Origin: JABWBD01 sp040768665
Lineage (GTDB): Bacteria > Planctomycetota > Planctomycetia > Pirellulales > Thermoguttaceae
Reading direction: 5' to 3'
Assembly: GCA_040768665.1 (NCBI GenBank)
Contig: JAXGMN010000024.1
Span: 124,001 to 188,000 of the forward strand
Length of the DNA: 64,000 nucleotides
Below, piece after piece: positions 27,956-38,400 of the stretch. Below the pieces are notes generated by a model, which worked only from the letters and a program-made list of their open reading frames with translations, was not told the origin of the DNA and did not search any database. Positions within the stretch are counted from its first letter, which is position 1; each line of letters begins with the position of its first letter. The translations under genes were made by a program, and so were the position numbers.

Positions 27956-29319
27956 CGACTTGGAAGAAAACAGCCCTGGCCGGTGCCGTATTGGCAGTCT
28001 CGTCCGTCGGGATCGCCGGCTATACGCGCATGGCATCTCGCGAGGGGCAGCGTGATGCTTCTGCCCGCCCGGCGGAATCGGTTCATCGCGCCGCGTCCGT
28101 CGGCGGCGAAGTGGAAGTGCAAATCCAGCCGGTGGGCCAAGCGGCGATCCAGTCCGATTTGGAACTGATCGGAACCCTGATTCCCTTCCGCTTCGCCAAC
28201 ATTGTCGCCGAGGTCGATGGAGTCATCCAGAGCATTCCCGAGTTCGAGAAGAAAGTCGAGTATGAACTCAACGGGCAGCAGTTCGCCACCGGGATCGATC
28301 TGGACATCGGCCACCACGTGAAAAAGGGCGATATCCTCGTTGAGATCGATCCGACGGAATTCCGCCTTGCGCTCCAGCGCGCGGAAGCTCAACAGAAGCT
28401 CGCCGAAAACGAGCTTGCCAAGCTCCGCTCCTGGAAACGCGACGAGGAAGTTGCCCAGTTGCAGGCCCAACTCGAGGAAGCCAGCGCTGTACTGGAGCAA
28501 GCGGCCGCCGACCTGAAGCGGTCGCAGGAGTTGCTCGGCAAGCGGGTCCTCTCCCAGAGCGACTACGATCGGGCGCAGATGACTTACCGTTCGGCCGAGG
28601 CAGTGAAAGCAAAGGCGGAAGCAGCTTTGCTTCTGGCCCAGGCGGGGCCCACGCCGGAAGAGATCGCCGTGGCGGAGGCCAACGTCGCCATGGCGAAGGC
28701 CGAGGTGGCCCAGCAGGCTCGCCGGCTGGCGAAATGCACGATTCGCGCACCCTACGACGCGGTCGTGGTAGATCGCTACGTCGGCGTCGGAGACCGGGTT
28801 TCGGCGGCCCCCGCCGTACAGATCATGCAGATCATCGATCCCAGCATCCTGTTTGCCGAGGTCGGCGTGCCGGAACGCTATCAGGGCCTGATCCGGCAGA
28901 ACGACCAAGCCGAGGTGCGGGCGAGGGAAAGTTCCACGCGGGTGCCCGGGGTCGTCGCCCTGGTGAACGAAAAAATCGATCCCGAAACGCGCACATTCCG
29001 CATTCGCGTGGCGATCGACAACAGCCGGGGCACGTTCAAGGCCGGTTCGTTTGTCGGCGTCGCGCTGGCGCTGGATTCCGCCGCTGATACGCTCGTCGTG
29101 CCTGCCCGCGCGGTCACCTTTGCCGACGGCCGGCCATCGGTGTTCGTCTACAAGGATGGACAAGTGGAAAGACGCGCGGTCAAGCTCGGCATCTCGAGTG
29201 GATCTCAGTACGAAGTCCTCTCAGGGCTCGGCGAGGGAGAGAAGGTAGCCGTGAGCAACACCTCCCTGCTGGCCGACGGGGCGAAGGTGCGGTTGAGTTC
29301 GGATCGTGTGACCAAGTAA
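27952..29319 (+). CDS. HlyD-family periplasmic adaptor of RND efflux pump
   Basis: A 455-residue membrane-fusion protein. An N-terminal signal/anchor (ALAGAVLAVSSVGIAGY) is followed by the lipoyl half-motif (IVAEVDGVIQSI), a long coiled-coil hairpin (about 140-245, rich in AEAQQKLAENELAKL-type heptads), the second lipoyl half (CTIRAPYDAVVVDRYVGVGD, near 262) and beta-barrel and membrane-proximal domains. It lacks the Met/Cys metal motifs of the CusB-like protein, so organic or hydrophobic substrates are more likely. It overlaps the tetR-type gene by 4 bp and lies 10 bp before the pump gene. Confidence 0.9.
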   Translation: MTTWKKTALAGAVLAVSSVGIAGYTRMASREGQRDASARPAESVHRAASVGGEVEVQIQPVGQAAIQSDLELIGTLIPFRFANIVAEVDGVIQSIPEFEKKVEYELNGQQFATGIDLDIGHHVKKGDILVEIDPTEFRLALQRAEAQQKLAENELAKLRSWKRDEEVAQLQAQLEEASAVLEQAAADLKRSQELLGKRVLSQSDYDRAQMTYRSAEAVKAKAEAALLLAQAGPTPEEIAVAEANVAMAKAEVAQQARRLAKCTIRAPYDAVVVDRYVGVGDRVSAAPAVQIMQIIDPSILFAEVGVPERYQGLIRQNDQAEVRARESSTRVPGVVALVNEKIDPETRTFRIRVAIDNSRGTFKAGSFVGVALALDSAADTLVVPARAVTFADGRPSVFVYKDGQVERRAVKLGISSGSQYEVLSGLGEGEKVAVSNTSLLADGAKVRLSSDRVTK

Positions 29320-29329
29320 GTGATCTCTT

Positions 29330-32300
29330 ATGAAAATTGCAGAGACCTCCATTCGCCGCCCCGTCCTGGCATCGATGCTGATTCTGGCCCTCGTCGTCTT
29401 CGGGGCCGTATCGTACATGCGGATGGGCGTGGATCTGTTCCCGGACGTGGACATCCCGGTCGTCACCGTCACCGTTCCTTACGAGGGGGCCGACCCCGAA
29501 ACCGTCGAGACGGAGGTCACCGACGTCATCGAAGAGGCGGTCAATACGATCAGCGGCATCAAGACGCTGCGGTCGGAGAGCGGCGAGGGAATATCGCAGG
29601 TCTTCATCGAATTCGAGCTCGAGGAAAACATCGACGTCGTCAGCCAGGACGTTCGCGACAAGGTGGCCGCGATCCGCAGCGAACTGCCGCGGGATATCGA
29701 ATCGCCGATCATCGAGAAGTTCGATCCCGACTCGTCGCCGATCCTCGCAATCGTGCTCTCGGGCCCCACCTCGATTCGCGAGCTGACCGATTACGCCGAC
29801 AATGTGGTCAAGCGGCGGATCGAAGGCATTCCGGGCGTGGGCAACGTCCGGCTGGTCGGCGACCGCGAGCGCGAAGTACGCGTGTGGCTCCGCGCCGACG
29901 CGCTCCGCGCGCGGGGGCTGGCTGCCCAGGACGTCATCGACGCGTTGCGGGAGGAGAACATCGAGCCGCCGGGCGGACGCGTGGAAACCGACCGGCGCGA
30001 ACTCGTCGTCAAGACCAAGGGGAAGATTGCCGCGGTCGAGGACTTCGAAGACCTGGTCGTCGCCTACCGCAACAACGCTCCGATCCGGCTTCGCGACGTG
30101 GCCTGGGTCGAGGACGGAATGGAAGACTTCCGCAGCCTGGCCAGACTCAACGGCCAGCGGGCCGTCTCACTCCTGATCCGCCGCCAGTCCGGCTCCAATA
30201 TCCTTGCCGTCGCCGAGACGGTGAAAGCGCGGTTGGCCAGGCTCGAATCCGATCTTCCCGCCGGCTATCAATTGACCATCGCCCAGGACTTGTCGCGTTT
30301 CGTGGCCGACAGCTTCAACGAAGCCCGCGGCGAGCTGCTCCGGGGCGCCATCCTCGCCGTCGTTGTGATCCTCCTGTTTCTCCGCAACGTGCGGGGCTCG
30401 TTCGTGGCGGCGGTCACCATTCCGACAACGGTCATCGCCACTTTCATGTTTATGGGCATGATGGACTTTTCCTTGAACATGATGTCGATGCTGGCCCTGA
30501 CGATCTCCGTCGGCATGATCGTCGACGATACGATTGTCGTGCTGGAAAACACGTACCGGCACATGGAGGAGGGCAAGCCGCGGATACAGGCCGCCTTCGA
30601 GGCGATCTCCGAGATCGGTTTTGCCGTCATCGCCACCTCGCTGGCGATCGTCGCGGTGTTCATCCCCGTGGCCTTCATGACGGGCATCGTCGGGCGGTTC
30701 TTCTACGAGTTCGGCCTGACGGTGACCTTCGCGGTCGCCGTGTCGACGTTCATCGCGGTGACGCTCTCGCCGATGCTCTGCTCCCGCGTCCTGCAAGTGA
30801 GCGAAAGCCACGGCCGGGTTTTCAGTCTGCTGGAAAAATTGTTTCAGCGGCTGGAGTCGGTCTATGCGGTCGCTCTGCGAGTGGCTCTGCGGCAACGGGC
30901 GCTGGTGATCGGCGGTGCCGTTGCCGTCTTCGTGGCCGGCCTCGCCTTGGTTCCTTTCATGGGTAAGGAGTTTTTGCCCGACCAGGACGAAGACCAGTTC
31001 AACGTGCAGGTCGAAACGCCGGTCGGCACGTCCATGGAGGCCACCAACCAGGTCGTCGCGGAGATCGAGCGGCGCATGCAGAACCTGCCCGGAGTGACCG
31101 ATACCTTCACCACGATCGGCGCCGGCGTGGAAGAGCGGGTGAACGTGGCAACCGTGCTGACCAAACTGGTACCCAAGGCCGAGCGCGACGTGTCGCAACA
31201 GGAAATCATGGCGATGGCCCGCGAGCGGCTGGCCGGCTTGCGCCACTTGAAACTGAGCGTTGAGCAGATTCCGCGGGTCGGCGGGGGCGGGTTCCGCTCG
31301 GCCCCCGTGCAGTACAACGTCCGTGGACCGGACCTCAAGGAGTTGGTCGCCGTCTCGGAGAAGATGTCGGAATCGATGCAGGCTGCGCCGGGCCTGGTCG
31401 ACGTCAATTCGACCTACGATTCCGGCAAGCCCGAGGTGAACGTCCTCATCGACCGGGACAAGGCGGCCGATCTGGGAGTGTCGGTCCAGGACCTCGGCAA
31501 CGCCGTCCGCGCCCTGATCGGCGGGCAGGAGGTGACCACCTTCGAAGAAGACGGCGAAACCTACGACGTCCGCGTCCGGCTGGCGGAATCCGACCGGAAC
31601 CGCCCGGAATCGATTCTCGACGTCCCCGTTCGAACCGGAAACGGCAGGCTGGTCGAACTTCGCAACCTTGTCCGCGTGGAAGAGGCCACGGGGCCGGTGC
31701 AGATCGACCGCGAGAACCGGATGCGGCAAGTGACCGTACTGGCCAACCTGGAGTCGACCAAGCCGCTGGGCGAGGCGCTGGAGGACGTCCGCCAGATGGA
31801 AAGCCGGATTGGTCTGCCCGACGGCGTCCAGTCCGCCTTCACCGGCGAGGGCGACACGATGGCCGAATCGTTCGCGAGCATCGGCTTCAGCATGATGCTG
31901 GCCATCATCCTGATCTACATGGTGCTGGCCGCCCAGTTCGAAAGCCTCATCCATCCGTTCACGGTGATGTTGTCGCTGCCTCTGTCAATCATCGGCGCCC
32001 TGGGGCTTCTCTTTTTGACCGGCCGGACGCTGAACATCTTTACCATGATCGGCATGATCATGCTGATGGGCCTGGTCACGAAGAACGCAATCCTGCTGGT
32101 CGACTACACGAACCTGCTGCGAAGCGAGGGGATGGGCAAGACCGACGCGCTTTTGAAGGCGGGCCCGGTCCGACTGCGCCCGATTCTCATGACGGCGCTG
32201 TCGACGATCGCCGGCATGATCCCCGTGGCCATCGGTCTGGGAGCCGGTGCCGAGACCCGGGCGCCGATGGGAACGGCGATCGTCGGCGGCATGATTACCT

Positions 32301-32551
32301 CGACAATTCTGACGCTCGTGGTGATTCCCGTCGTCTACAGTGTGATAGACGATCTGGCCTCGGTGCTCCGCCGGTTGGTGTTCGGCAGGGAACCGGCTAC
32401 GGCGGCGGTTCCCGCAGCCCCTGTGCCGGCCCTCGCGGCTGCCACGGAAACGATTCGCCTGGACACCTCGACCCAAGAACTCCACGCGTCGGAGATCCCT
32501 GCATCCGGCGGCCGACAATGGGCCCACGACGTGGAGCGCAGCTATCGGTAA
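29330..32551 (+). CDS. RND efflux permease (AcrB/MdtBC-like)
   Basis: A 1073-residue inner-membrane pump with the usual two-fold layout: an N-terminal helix (SIRRPVLASMLILALVVFG), a periplasmic porter loop, helices 2-6, a second porter loop from about 560, and a C-terminal helix bundle ending near 1020. The helix 4 proton site reads GMIVDDTIVVLEN (about 394-406), with the double Asp of the hydrophobe/amphiphile type rather than the metal type. Other hallmarks: FPDVDIPVVTVTVPYEGADPE near 37 and LMGLVTKNAILLVDY near 913. It ends 6 bp from the convergent HzsA-related gene. Substrate not predictable. Confidence 0.93.
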   Translation: MKIAETSIRRPVLASMLILALVVFGAVSYMRMGVDLFPDVDIPVVTVTVPYEGADPETVETEVTDVIEEAVNTISGIKTLRSESGEGISQVFIEFELEENIDVVSQDVRDKVAAIRSELPRDIESPIIEKFDPDSSPILAIVLSGPTSIRELTDYADNVVKRRIEGIPGVGNVRLVGDREREVRVWLRADALRARGLAAQDVIDALREENIEPPGGRVETDRRELVVKTKGKIAAVEDFEDLVVAYRNNAPIRLRDVAWVEDGMEDFRSLARLNGQRAVSLLIRRQSGSNILAVAETVKARLARLESDLPAGYQLTIAQDLSRFVADSFNEARGELLRGAILAVVVILLFLRNVRGSFVAAVTIPTTVIATFMFMGMMDFSLNMMSMLALTISVGMIVDDTIVVLENTYRHMEEGKPRIQAAFEAISEIGFAVIATSLAIVAVFIPVAFMTGIVGRFFYEFGLTVTFAVAVSTFIAVTLSPMLCSRVLQVSESHGRVFSLLEKLFQRLESVYAVALRVALRQRALVIGGAVAVFVAGLALVPFMGKEFLPDQDEDQFNVQVETPVGTSMEATNQVVAEIERRMQNLPGVTDTFTTIGAGVEERVNVATVLTKLVPKAERDVSQQEIMAMARERLAGLRHLKLSVEQIPRVGGGGFRSAPVQYNVRGPDLKELVAVSEKMSESMQAAPGLVDVNSTYDSGKPEVNVLIDRDKAADLGVSVQDLGNAVRALIGGQEVTTFEEDGETYDVRVRLAESDRNRPESILDVPVRTGNGRLVELRNLVRVEEATGPVQIDRENRMRQVTVLANLESTKPLGEALEDVRQMESRIGLPDGVQSAFTGEGDTMAESFASIGFSMMLAIILIYMVLAAQFESLIHPFTVMLSLPLSIIGALGLLFLTGRTLNIFTMIGMIMLMGLVTKNAILLVDYTNLLRSEGMGKTDALLKAGPVRLRPILMTALSTIAGMIPVAIGLGAGAETRAPMGTAIVGGMITSTILTLVVIPVVYSVIDDLASVLRRLVFGREPATAAVPAAPVPALAAATETIRLDTSTQELHASEIPASGGRQWAHDVERSYR

Positions 32552-32557
32552 GAGCCT

Positions 32558-35170
32558 TCACTTCGGCACATACCAGAACGTCTTCCAGTACGCCTTGTCC
32601 ATTTCGAACGGGTCGACCGAGGCGTTGAAATCGTGGTCGACCGGCAACACGCCGTAGCGGATCATTTCGCGGACGTAGTCCCGCCGCGGAACGAACCGGA
32701 CCGGGCAGTTCTCGCCGTTGTTCGCACTCGGGTTGATCATGCAGAAACGGTTGTTCTCTTCCAGGATATGCCTTCGGCCGCGTGCGACGGCGGCGACGAT
32801 CGTCCGGTAATCCGGATCGCTCTTGTTCTGGAAGACCGTTTCGCCCGACCTCGCCTCGCAGACGCCCAACCCGCCGGCCGCTTTGGCAAGCGGGGCGCGG
32901 GCCGCTTTCGACAGTTCCGGGTACGACAGGTTGTAGATCAGGTGCCGGTTGAACCGGCCGCCGTCCTCCGACATCGTGTGGGCCACGTACCGGTTTTTCT
33001 GGAATTCGTCCGGCGGATAGTAGCGGGCGTAGAAGTGCGCCGGGAGCTTATACGTGCCGATCTTCTTGTCGGCCTCCGTCGGCGCGTGGCACCGGTCGCA
33101 GCGGCGGTTCATCACCTCGACCATCGCCTGGGTCTCCGGCCAGTCCTTGTCGTTGCGGACGTTGGCGCTGTGCACATAATAGCCGATCGTGCCGTGGCTA
33201 TTGACCGCGTAGGTGCCCGCGTGATTGGCGCCGGCGTCGAGCCAGTGGCGAATGATCTTCTGCTCGCTTTCCGGCATGGAGACGCCATCGTGCCCCTCTT
33301 CGATGAGTTTCAACAGCCGGCTCGAGCCGGTGCCGATCTCGTACGGCTTGAAGTTGCTCTTGCTGTGTTCGGAGTACGGCAGGATAACGCGGTTATCGCC
33401 GAAAAGCTGTCGCCACGACATCTGGATATAGCCGATCGGGTACAGCGGTCCCCAATGGCCGGAGATATTGAACCCACCCTCCTCGCGATCGTGGTTATGG
33501 CACTCGAGGCAATGCTTGTCCAGAATCGGCTGAATATCCCGCAAATAATCGAAGATCTCCGGCACCCCTGCGACCGGCTCCGGATCGACGGGGCGGGTCC
33601 GCAAGACACGCAACAGCGCGTCGCGGTCCTCGGCGCCGGGCGATTCGGTCCGCTTTTCGTGGCATCCGATACAGGTGGTGCGTTCGCCGGGCATCACGGA
33701 CGTGAACGAATGCATTCGTTTCACACAATGTCCCTTTTCGTCCATCGCCAGGAACAGGAAGCTGCGAAGCGGCGGCAGATTGAAATACGCGCTCCCTTCC
33801 TCGGAGACCGGGACCGTGCCGATCAGCCGCTCGACGGAAAACGTGCCGCCGGCCGACATCTCCGACATCGCGCCGGCGTAGTTGATCGGCTTCGGAAGGA
33901 CCTCGTAGATGAGCAGGTTCTTGATCGTGCCCGGCTCGACGTCCTGCATCCGGCGGCCCCGGTAGACGTTGACCAGCGCCAGCGTCCCGTGGTCGGCCGA
34001 CGGGGCCGTCTGGTCGGCGATCACGGGCTCACGCGGGCGCCGCATCACCGGCCGCGGCTCACCGATCCAGTAGCCCTCCTTGGCCAGCGCCTCGGGCAGC
34101 CGGCAGAGAACCTCGGTCTCGCCCTGGCGGTTCACCAGTTCGATGGTCGTCTTGTTGGCGGCCAGAAAATGATTTTCGCTGAACGCCCACGGGTCGCAAT
34201 GGATATCGGCCTTGCTGATGTACTCGACCCCCTTCGGGGCGTCGGGACCGAGTCGCGGATCGATCAGCGCGATTTTGCCGTAATGCTCGCGTCTCCCGTG
34301 GCCGGGCGACCAGGTCACGACCAGCTTAGGACTATTGGGAACCGGTTTGGGGGCCAGAATCGTGCCGTGGTTGATCTGGTTTCCGTAAAGGACCATTTGG
34401 CGGGTGCCATCGGGGTTCATGGACCAAAGATGATGGAAGCCCATATGGAAACGGTCGACGTATTCCCACCGCATGTAGGCGACCTGCCCGTTGGCGAGAA
34501 CCCAGGGGGTATTGTCGTGCTCAATGTTGGCCGACAAGACGCGAACATTGCTTCCGTCGGGATCGCACTTGTATAGCGTAGCGACCTGCGTCATCCAGCA
34601 CTGAACGTACCGGTTGGCCCGCGTGGAACAGAAGATGATCTGGCCGTCCGGCAGATACGTCGGTTCGAAATCGTCCCATCCGGGCGGCGAGTACGTCTGG
34701 TAATCCTCCATGCCCGGCGCGACGTCTTCGCCCTGCCCGGTCAGTTGTTCCAGTCCGGTGCCGTCGAGATTGATCTCGAAAAGGCTGTAGTGGCGTTTTC
34801 CCTTGGGCAGATACGCAAAGATGAGCTTCTCGGCGTCGTAGTGGATCTGCGGATCGCGGATGTTGCCCTCGGGGTCTTCGAAAATCGTGCGGACTTCCCT
34901 GGTCTTGACGTTATAGATGCACAGTTTTCCGCCGGAATTCATGGGAAACGTTGGCCGGCACTGGTCGGTCGAATAGTAGGCGATACTGGCGTACCAATGG
35001 CCGTCGATACTCGGCTTGCGGACCGCAAACAGGATTTCGTCGGGCATGCCGGCATCCAGAAAGGAACCGATCATCGATGGTTTCTCGGAAACCGTTTCCC
35101 GTTGCGGTGTTCGGCCCTGCGCGGAAGGAATCAGCGTTAACAGCACGACCGGCAGAGTCTTCCAAGGCAT
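32558..35170 (-). CDS. HzsA-related secreted multihaem protein
   Basis: An 870-residue exported protein. The ATG at 35170 has CCGGAG upstream and gives a clean signal peptide (MPWKTLPVVLLTLIPSAQG); an upstream in-frame start is unlikely. The N-terminal half is a WD/TolB-like propeller (EPTYLPDGQIIFCSTRANR, VLANGQVAYMRWEYVDR). The C-terminal half carries three CxxCH c-haem sites: CIGCH (near 497), CLECH (near 553) and CDRCH (near 692). This layout matches planctomycete HzsA-related proteins, distant relatives of the hydrazine synthase alpha subunit. Outside anammox bacteria they are not known to make hydrazine; a periplasmic redox or electron-transfer role is inferred. No hzsB or hzsC neighbour is present. 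Confidence 0.85.
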   Translation of the reverse strand: MPWKTLPVVLLTLIPSAQGRTPQRETVSEKPSMIGSFLDAGMPDEILFAVRKPSIDGHWYASIAYYSTDQCRPTFPMNSGGKLCIYNVKTREVRTIFEDPEGNIRDPQIHYDAEKLIFAYLPKGKRHYSLFEINLDGTGLEQLTGQGEDVAPGMEDYQTYSPPGWDDFEPTYLPDGQIIFCSTRANRYVQCWMTQVATLYKCDPDGSNVRVLSANIEHDNTPWVLANGQVAYMRWEYVDRFHMGFHHLWSMNPDGTRQMVLYGNQINHGTILAPKPVPNSPKLVVTWSPGHGRREHYGKIALIDPRLGPDAPKGVEYISKADIHCDPWAFSENHFLAANKTTIELVNRQGETEVLCRLPEALAKEGYWIGEPRPVMRRPREPVIADQTAPSADHGTLALVNVYRGRRMQDVEPGTIKNLLIYEVLPKPINYAGAMSEMSAGGTFSVERLIGTVPVSEEGSAYFNLPPLRSFLFLAMDEKGHCVKRMHSFTSVMPGERTTCIGCHEKRTESPGAEDRDALLRVLRTRPVDPEPVAGVPEIFDYLRDIQPILDKHCLECHNHDREEGGFNISGHWGPLYPIGYIQMSWRQLFGDNRVILPYSEHSKSNFKPYEIGTGSSRLLKLIEEGHDGVSMPESEQKIIRHWLDAGANHAGTYAVNSHGTIGYYVHSANVRNDKDWPETQAMVEVMNRRCDRCHAPTEADKKIGTYKLPAHFYARYYPPDEFQKNRYVAHTMSEDGGRFNRHLIYNLSYPELSKAARAPLAKAAGGLGVCEARSGETVFQNKSDPDYRTIVAAVARGRRHILEENNRFCMINPSANNGENCPVRFVPRRDYVREMIRYGVLPVDHDFNASVDPFEMDKAYWKTFWYVPK

Positions 35171-35362
35171 GCTTGTGTCTCCGGCGGGAAGGATGGGGGC
35201 GGGAGGGATCGAGGTCGGCCGTTGCGGCAGCCTCGCTGCCATTGTAGGCAGGCATCACCCCCTGCCGCAAGAGAGCCGCCAAACAATGGGGCTTGCGAAG
35301 TTCGTAAATAGTGGTATGTTCGTTTCAAACCGACTGGTGGACCACCGCACTCGCAAGAGCAA

Positions 35363-35470
35363 CCGTTCACGGGGCGGGAGGAAGGGGACAGGTCCATGTT
35401 TTCGGCCAGTGTCTTTGCGGAACGTGTGCACCGGCCGAAAAATGGGCCAGTCCCCGGCCGACCCGTAACG
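35363..35470. repeat. Family 2 palindromic hairpin
   Basis: Close relative of 24278-24390: CCGTTCACGGGGCGGGAGG left arm, GGGGAC-A-GGTCCAT against ATGGGCC-A-GTCCCC, TTTTCGGCC against GGCCGAAAA. It ends 20 bp before the ATG of the SNF2 helicase gene, so it would lie in that gene's leader. Confidence 0.88.
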
Positions 35471-35490
35471 ATTACTGGCAAGGAGGCACC

Positions 35491-38400
35491 ATGAACACGT
35501 TTGCCGACCGCTGTGCGCGAGATTTTGACTACGCGATCCGGTCGCGAGGCGACGCCTATTTTCGCGAGGGCCGCGTTCAACTTGGCTCCGTGGCGGGGCA
35601 TAAGATCCTCGCGACGGTGGCTGGAAACTCTGACGATTACGCGGTCGTGATCGACTGGGGCGACGCGCGCTTCGGTGAGATCGACGCCTCGTGCACTTGC
35701 CCCTACTTCCGCGATGAAGGCCCCTGCAAGCACATCTGGGCGACGATTCTCGCCGCCGAGGCGCGAGGCGCCGGCCCGCGGACGGGAAGCCGCAGGCTGG
35801 ACGTCCTGGGAATGGAACCGGACGAGAGCGAGTTCGACGAGTGGGACGAGGGCTATTTCGGCCAGCCGTTTTCGCCCCAACGAGGCCAGCCGTCTTCGGC
35901 TTCGGGTCGGCGCGGTACGGTCAAGTCTGCGCCCGTACCGGCGTGGCAGCGTCAGCTCTCCCGAGTATTCGAAACCGGCCCTTCGTCCGTCGCGGGCGAC
36001 GTGCTCGACGGCCTGGAAAAGGCCCGCGAAGCATGGTACGTGCTCGACGTTACGTCGAGCCTTGCCGACGGCGGGCTGGTCGTCGTACTCTTGCAGAGAG
36101 AGGCCCGGAAGACCGGGGAACTAGGCAAGTTCAAGCCGTTGCAGGTTCGCGAGCGTGAGGTCGGCCGGTTTACGCACCCGGAAGACCGCGAAGCGCTTCG
36201 CCTGCTCCTTCTCAACAATGACGACAACGACGACGATTGGCTCGATGGTCCACCGGGTCGTTCTTACGGGTTTTCCGGCAGCTACGAACCGCCGACGTCG
36301 CAGGTGCTCGTTGCGCCGAAAGCGTACGAGCAGGTGTTGCCCGCGCTGTGCGCAACGGGCCGGTTCGTGTGGATGCTCGACGCGGACGAGCAGGATCCGG
36401 AGCAAGACCGCCGCCCGGTGGCCTGGGACGACGGTCCGCCGTGGCGTTTTCGCCTTGAAATCAAGGCTGATGACGAGAAACGCATTTGGCGCTTCGAGGG
36501 GCAACTGATCCGGCAGGGCGAAGAGTCTCCGATTCCAGTCACAAGCCCGGTACTGCTGTGTCACGGTGTGCTGCTTTTGGAAGATCGCCTCGCACGGCTC
36601 GACGCGAGCGAAGCCTCCGCCTGGATCGCGGCGCTGCGGAGCGGCCAGGAGGTCGAAGTCCCTTACGCCGACCGTAGCGAGCTGCTGAGCCGTCTCTGGC
36701 GATTGCCGGCGCGTCCGGAAATGGTTCTGCCGGAGAATCTCCGTTGCGAAGAGGTTCGCCCTCTGCCGCAGCCGAAATTGCTCGTCCACGCCCCCAAGGT
36801 GCAATCCGGAACGAACCGGCTCTATGCGGACGTCGAGTTTCGCTACGCCGGCAAGGCGGTGCGGCATTCGGATTCCGGCCTTGCCGTTTTCGACGCCGAG
36901 GCCGACCGCGTTGTCATTCGCGACCTCGACAAAGAGCGCGAGTTGCTCTTCTTTCTCGCCCAGCAGGGAGCCCGACCCATCGACTCCTACGCCGCGCGCG
37001 GCCACGATGCCCGGATCCCCAATCAACACTTCGCCGGCCTGGTCGAGTCGTTGGTTCAGGCGGGATGGGAGGTCGAGGCCGAGGGACGCTTGATCCGCAA
37101 GGCCGGGCAATGGCGAATGAGCGTGACCTCGGGGGTCGACTGGTTCGATCTGGAAGGCATCTTCGATTTCGATGGCGTCACGGTCGGGCTCCCCGATCTG
37201 CTTGCGGCCGTTCGCCGCGGCGAGAAGTACGTGCAACTCGGGGACGGCTCTCGGGGCCTGTTGCCGGAGGAGTGGCTGGCCCGATTCGGGAGCCTGGCGG
37301 GTCTGGGGACCGCGGAAGAAGACCATATCCGGTTCCATCCCTCGCAGGCACTGCTGCTCGATGCGCTGTTGGCCGCGCAGGGCAATGTGTCGGTCGACCG
37401 GCGCTTCGCCGATATCCGCCGCAAGCTTCGGTCGTTCAACGGCGTATCGCCCAAAAAGGAACCGCGGGGGTTCAGCGGCGAGTTGCGCCCGTACCAGAAG
37501 GAAGGGCTCGGCTGGTTGAACTTCCTCCGCGACTTCCGCCTCGGCGGCTGCCTGGCCGACGACATGGGGCTGGGCAAAACCGTGCAGGTTCTGGCCTTGC
37601 TCCAGTCGAGGCGGATGCGCCCCAAGGACGCCGAAGGACGACGCGCGCCGTCGCTGGCAGTCGTGCCGCGCAGCCTCGTCTTCAACTGGCTGGAAGAGGC
37701 CCAACGGTTCGCTCCCAATCTCCGCGTGCTGGACTACACGGGGCCTCAGCGGAACGGGCAAATGGATCATCTCGACGGTTACGACCTCGTTCTCACCACG
37801 TACGGAACCCTTCGGCGCGATATCGTCAAGCTGAAGGAGTTCCGTTTCGACTATGCAATCCTCGACGAGTCGCAGGCGATCAAGAATGCGCAGTCGCAGC
37901 GGGCCAAGGCCTGTCGGCTGCTGCAAGCCGATCATCGGCTGGCAATGACCGGCACTCCGGTGGAAAACCATATCGGTGAGCTGTGGTCGCTTTTCGAGTT
38001 TCTCAACCCGGGGATGCTGGGAACCTCTTCCGCCTTCCAGAGGATCTCCAGGGCGTCCTCGAGCGACGGCGAGGACCTTGCCCTGCTTCGGCGGGCCCTG
38101 GGCCCTTTCATTCTTCGCCGCACCAAAGGCCAGGTGCTGGCCGAACTGCCCGAGAAGACCGAGCAGACGCTCTACTGCGACCTGGAAGGCAAGCAGCGGA
38201 AACATTATGTTGAGCTTCGCGACTACTATCGGACCATGCTCTCCGACCGGATCCGGGAAGGCGGCCTGGCCAAGGCAAAGATCCACGTCCTGGAGGCCCT
38301 CTTGCGGTTGCGCCAGGCAGCATGCCACCCCGGTCTGCTGGACAACAAGCGGCTCGACGAGCCGAGCGTCAAGCTCGACACCCTCCTGGAACAATTGCGA

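Noticed and set aside
32558..35170. Calling this gene hzsA itself
   Set aside because: No hzsB/hzsC or other anammox genes nearby and only general resemblance; HzsA-related is the safer name.
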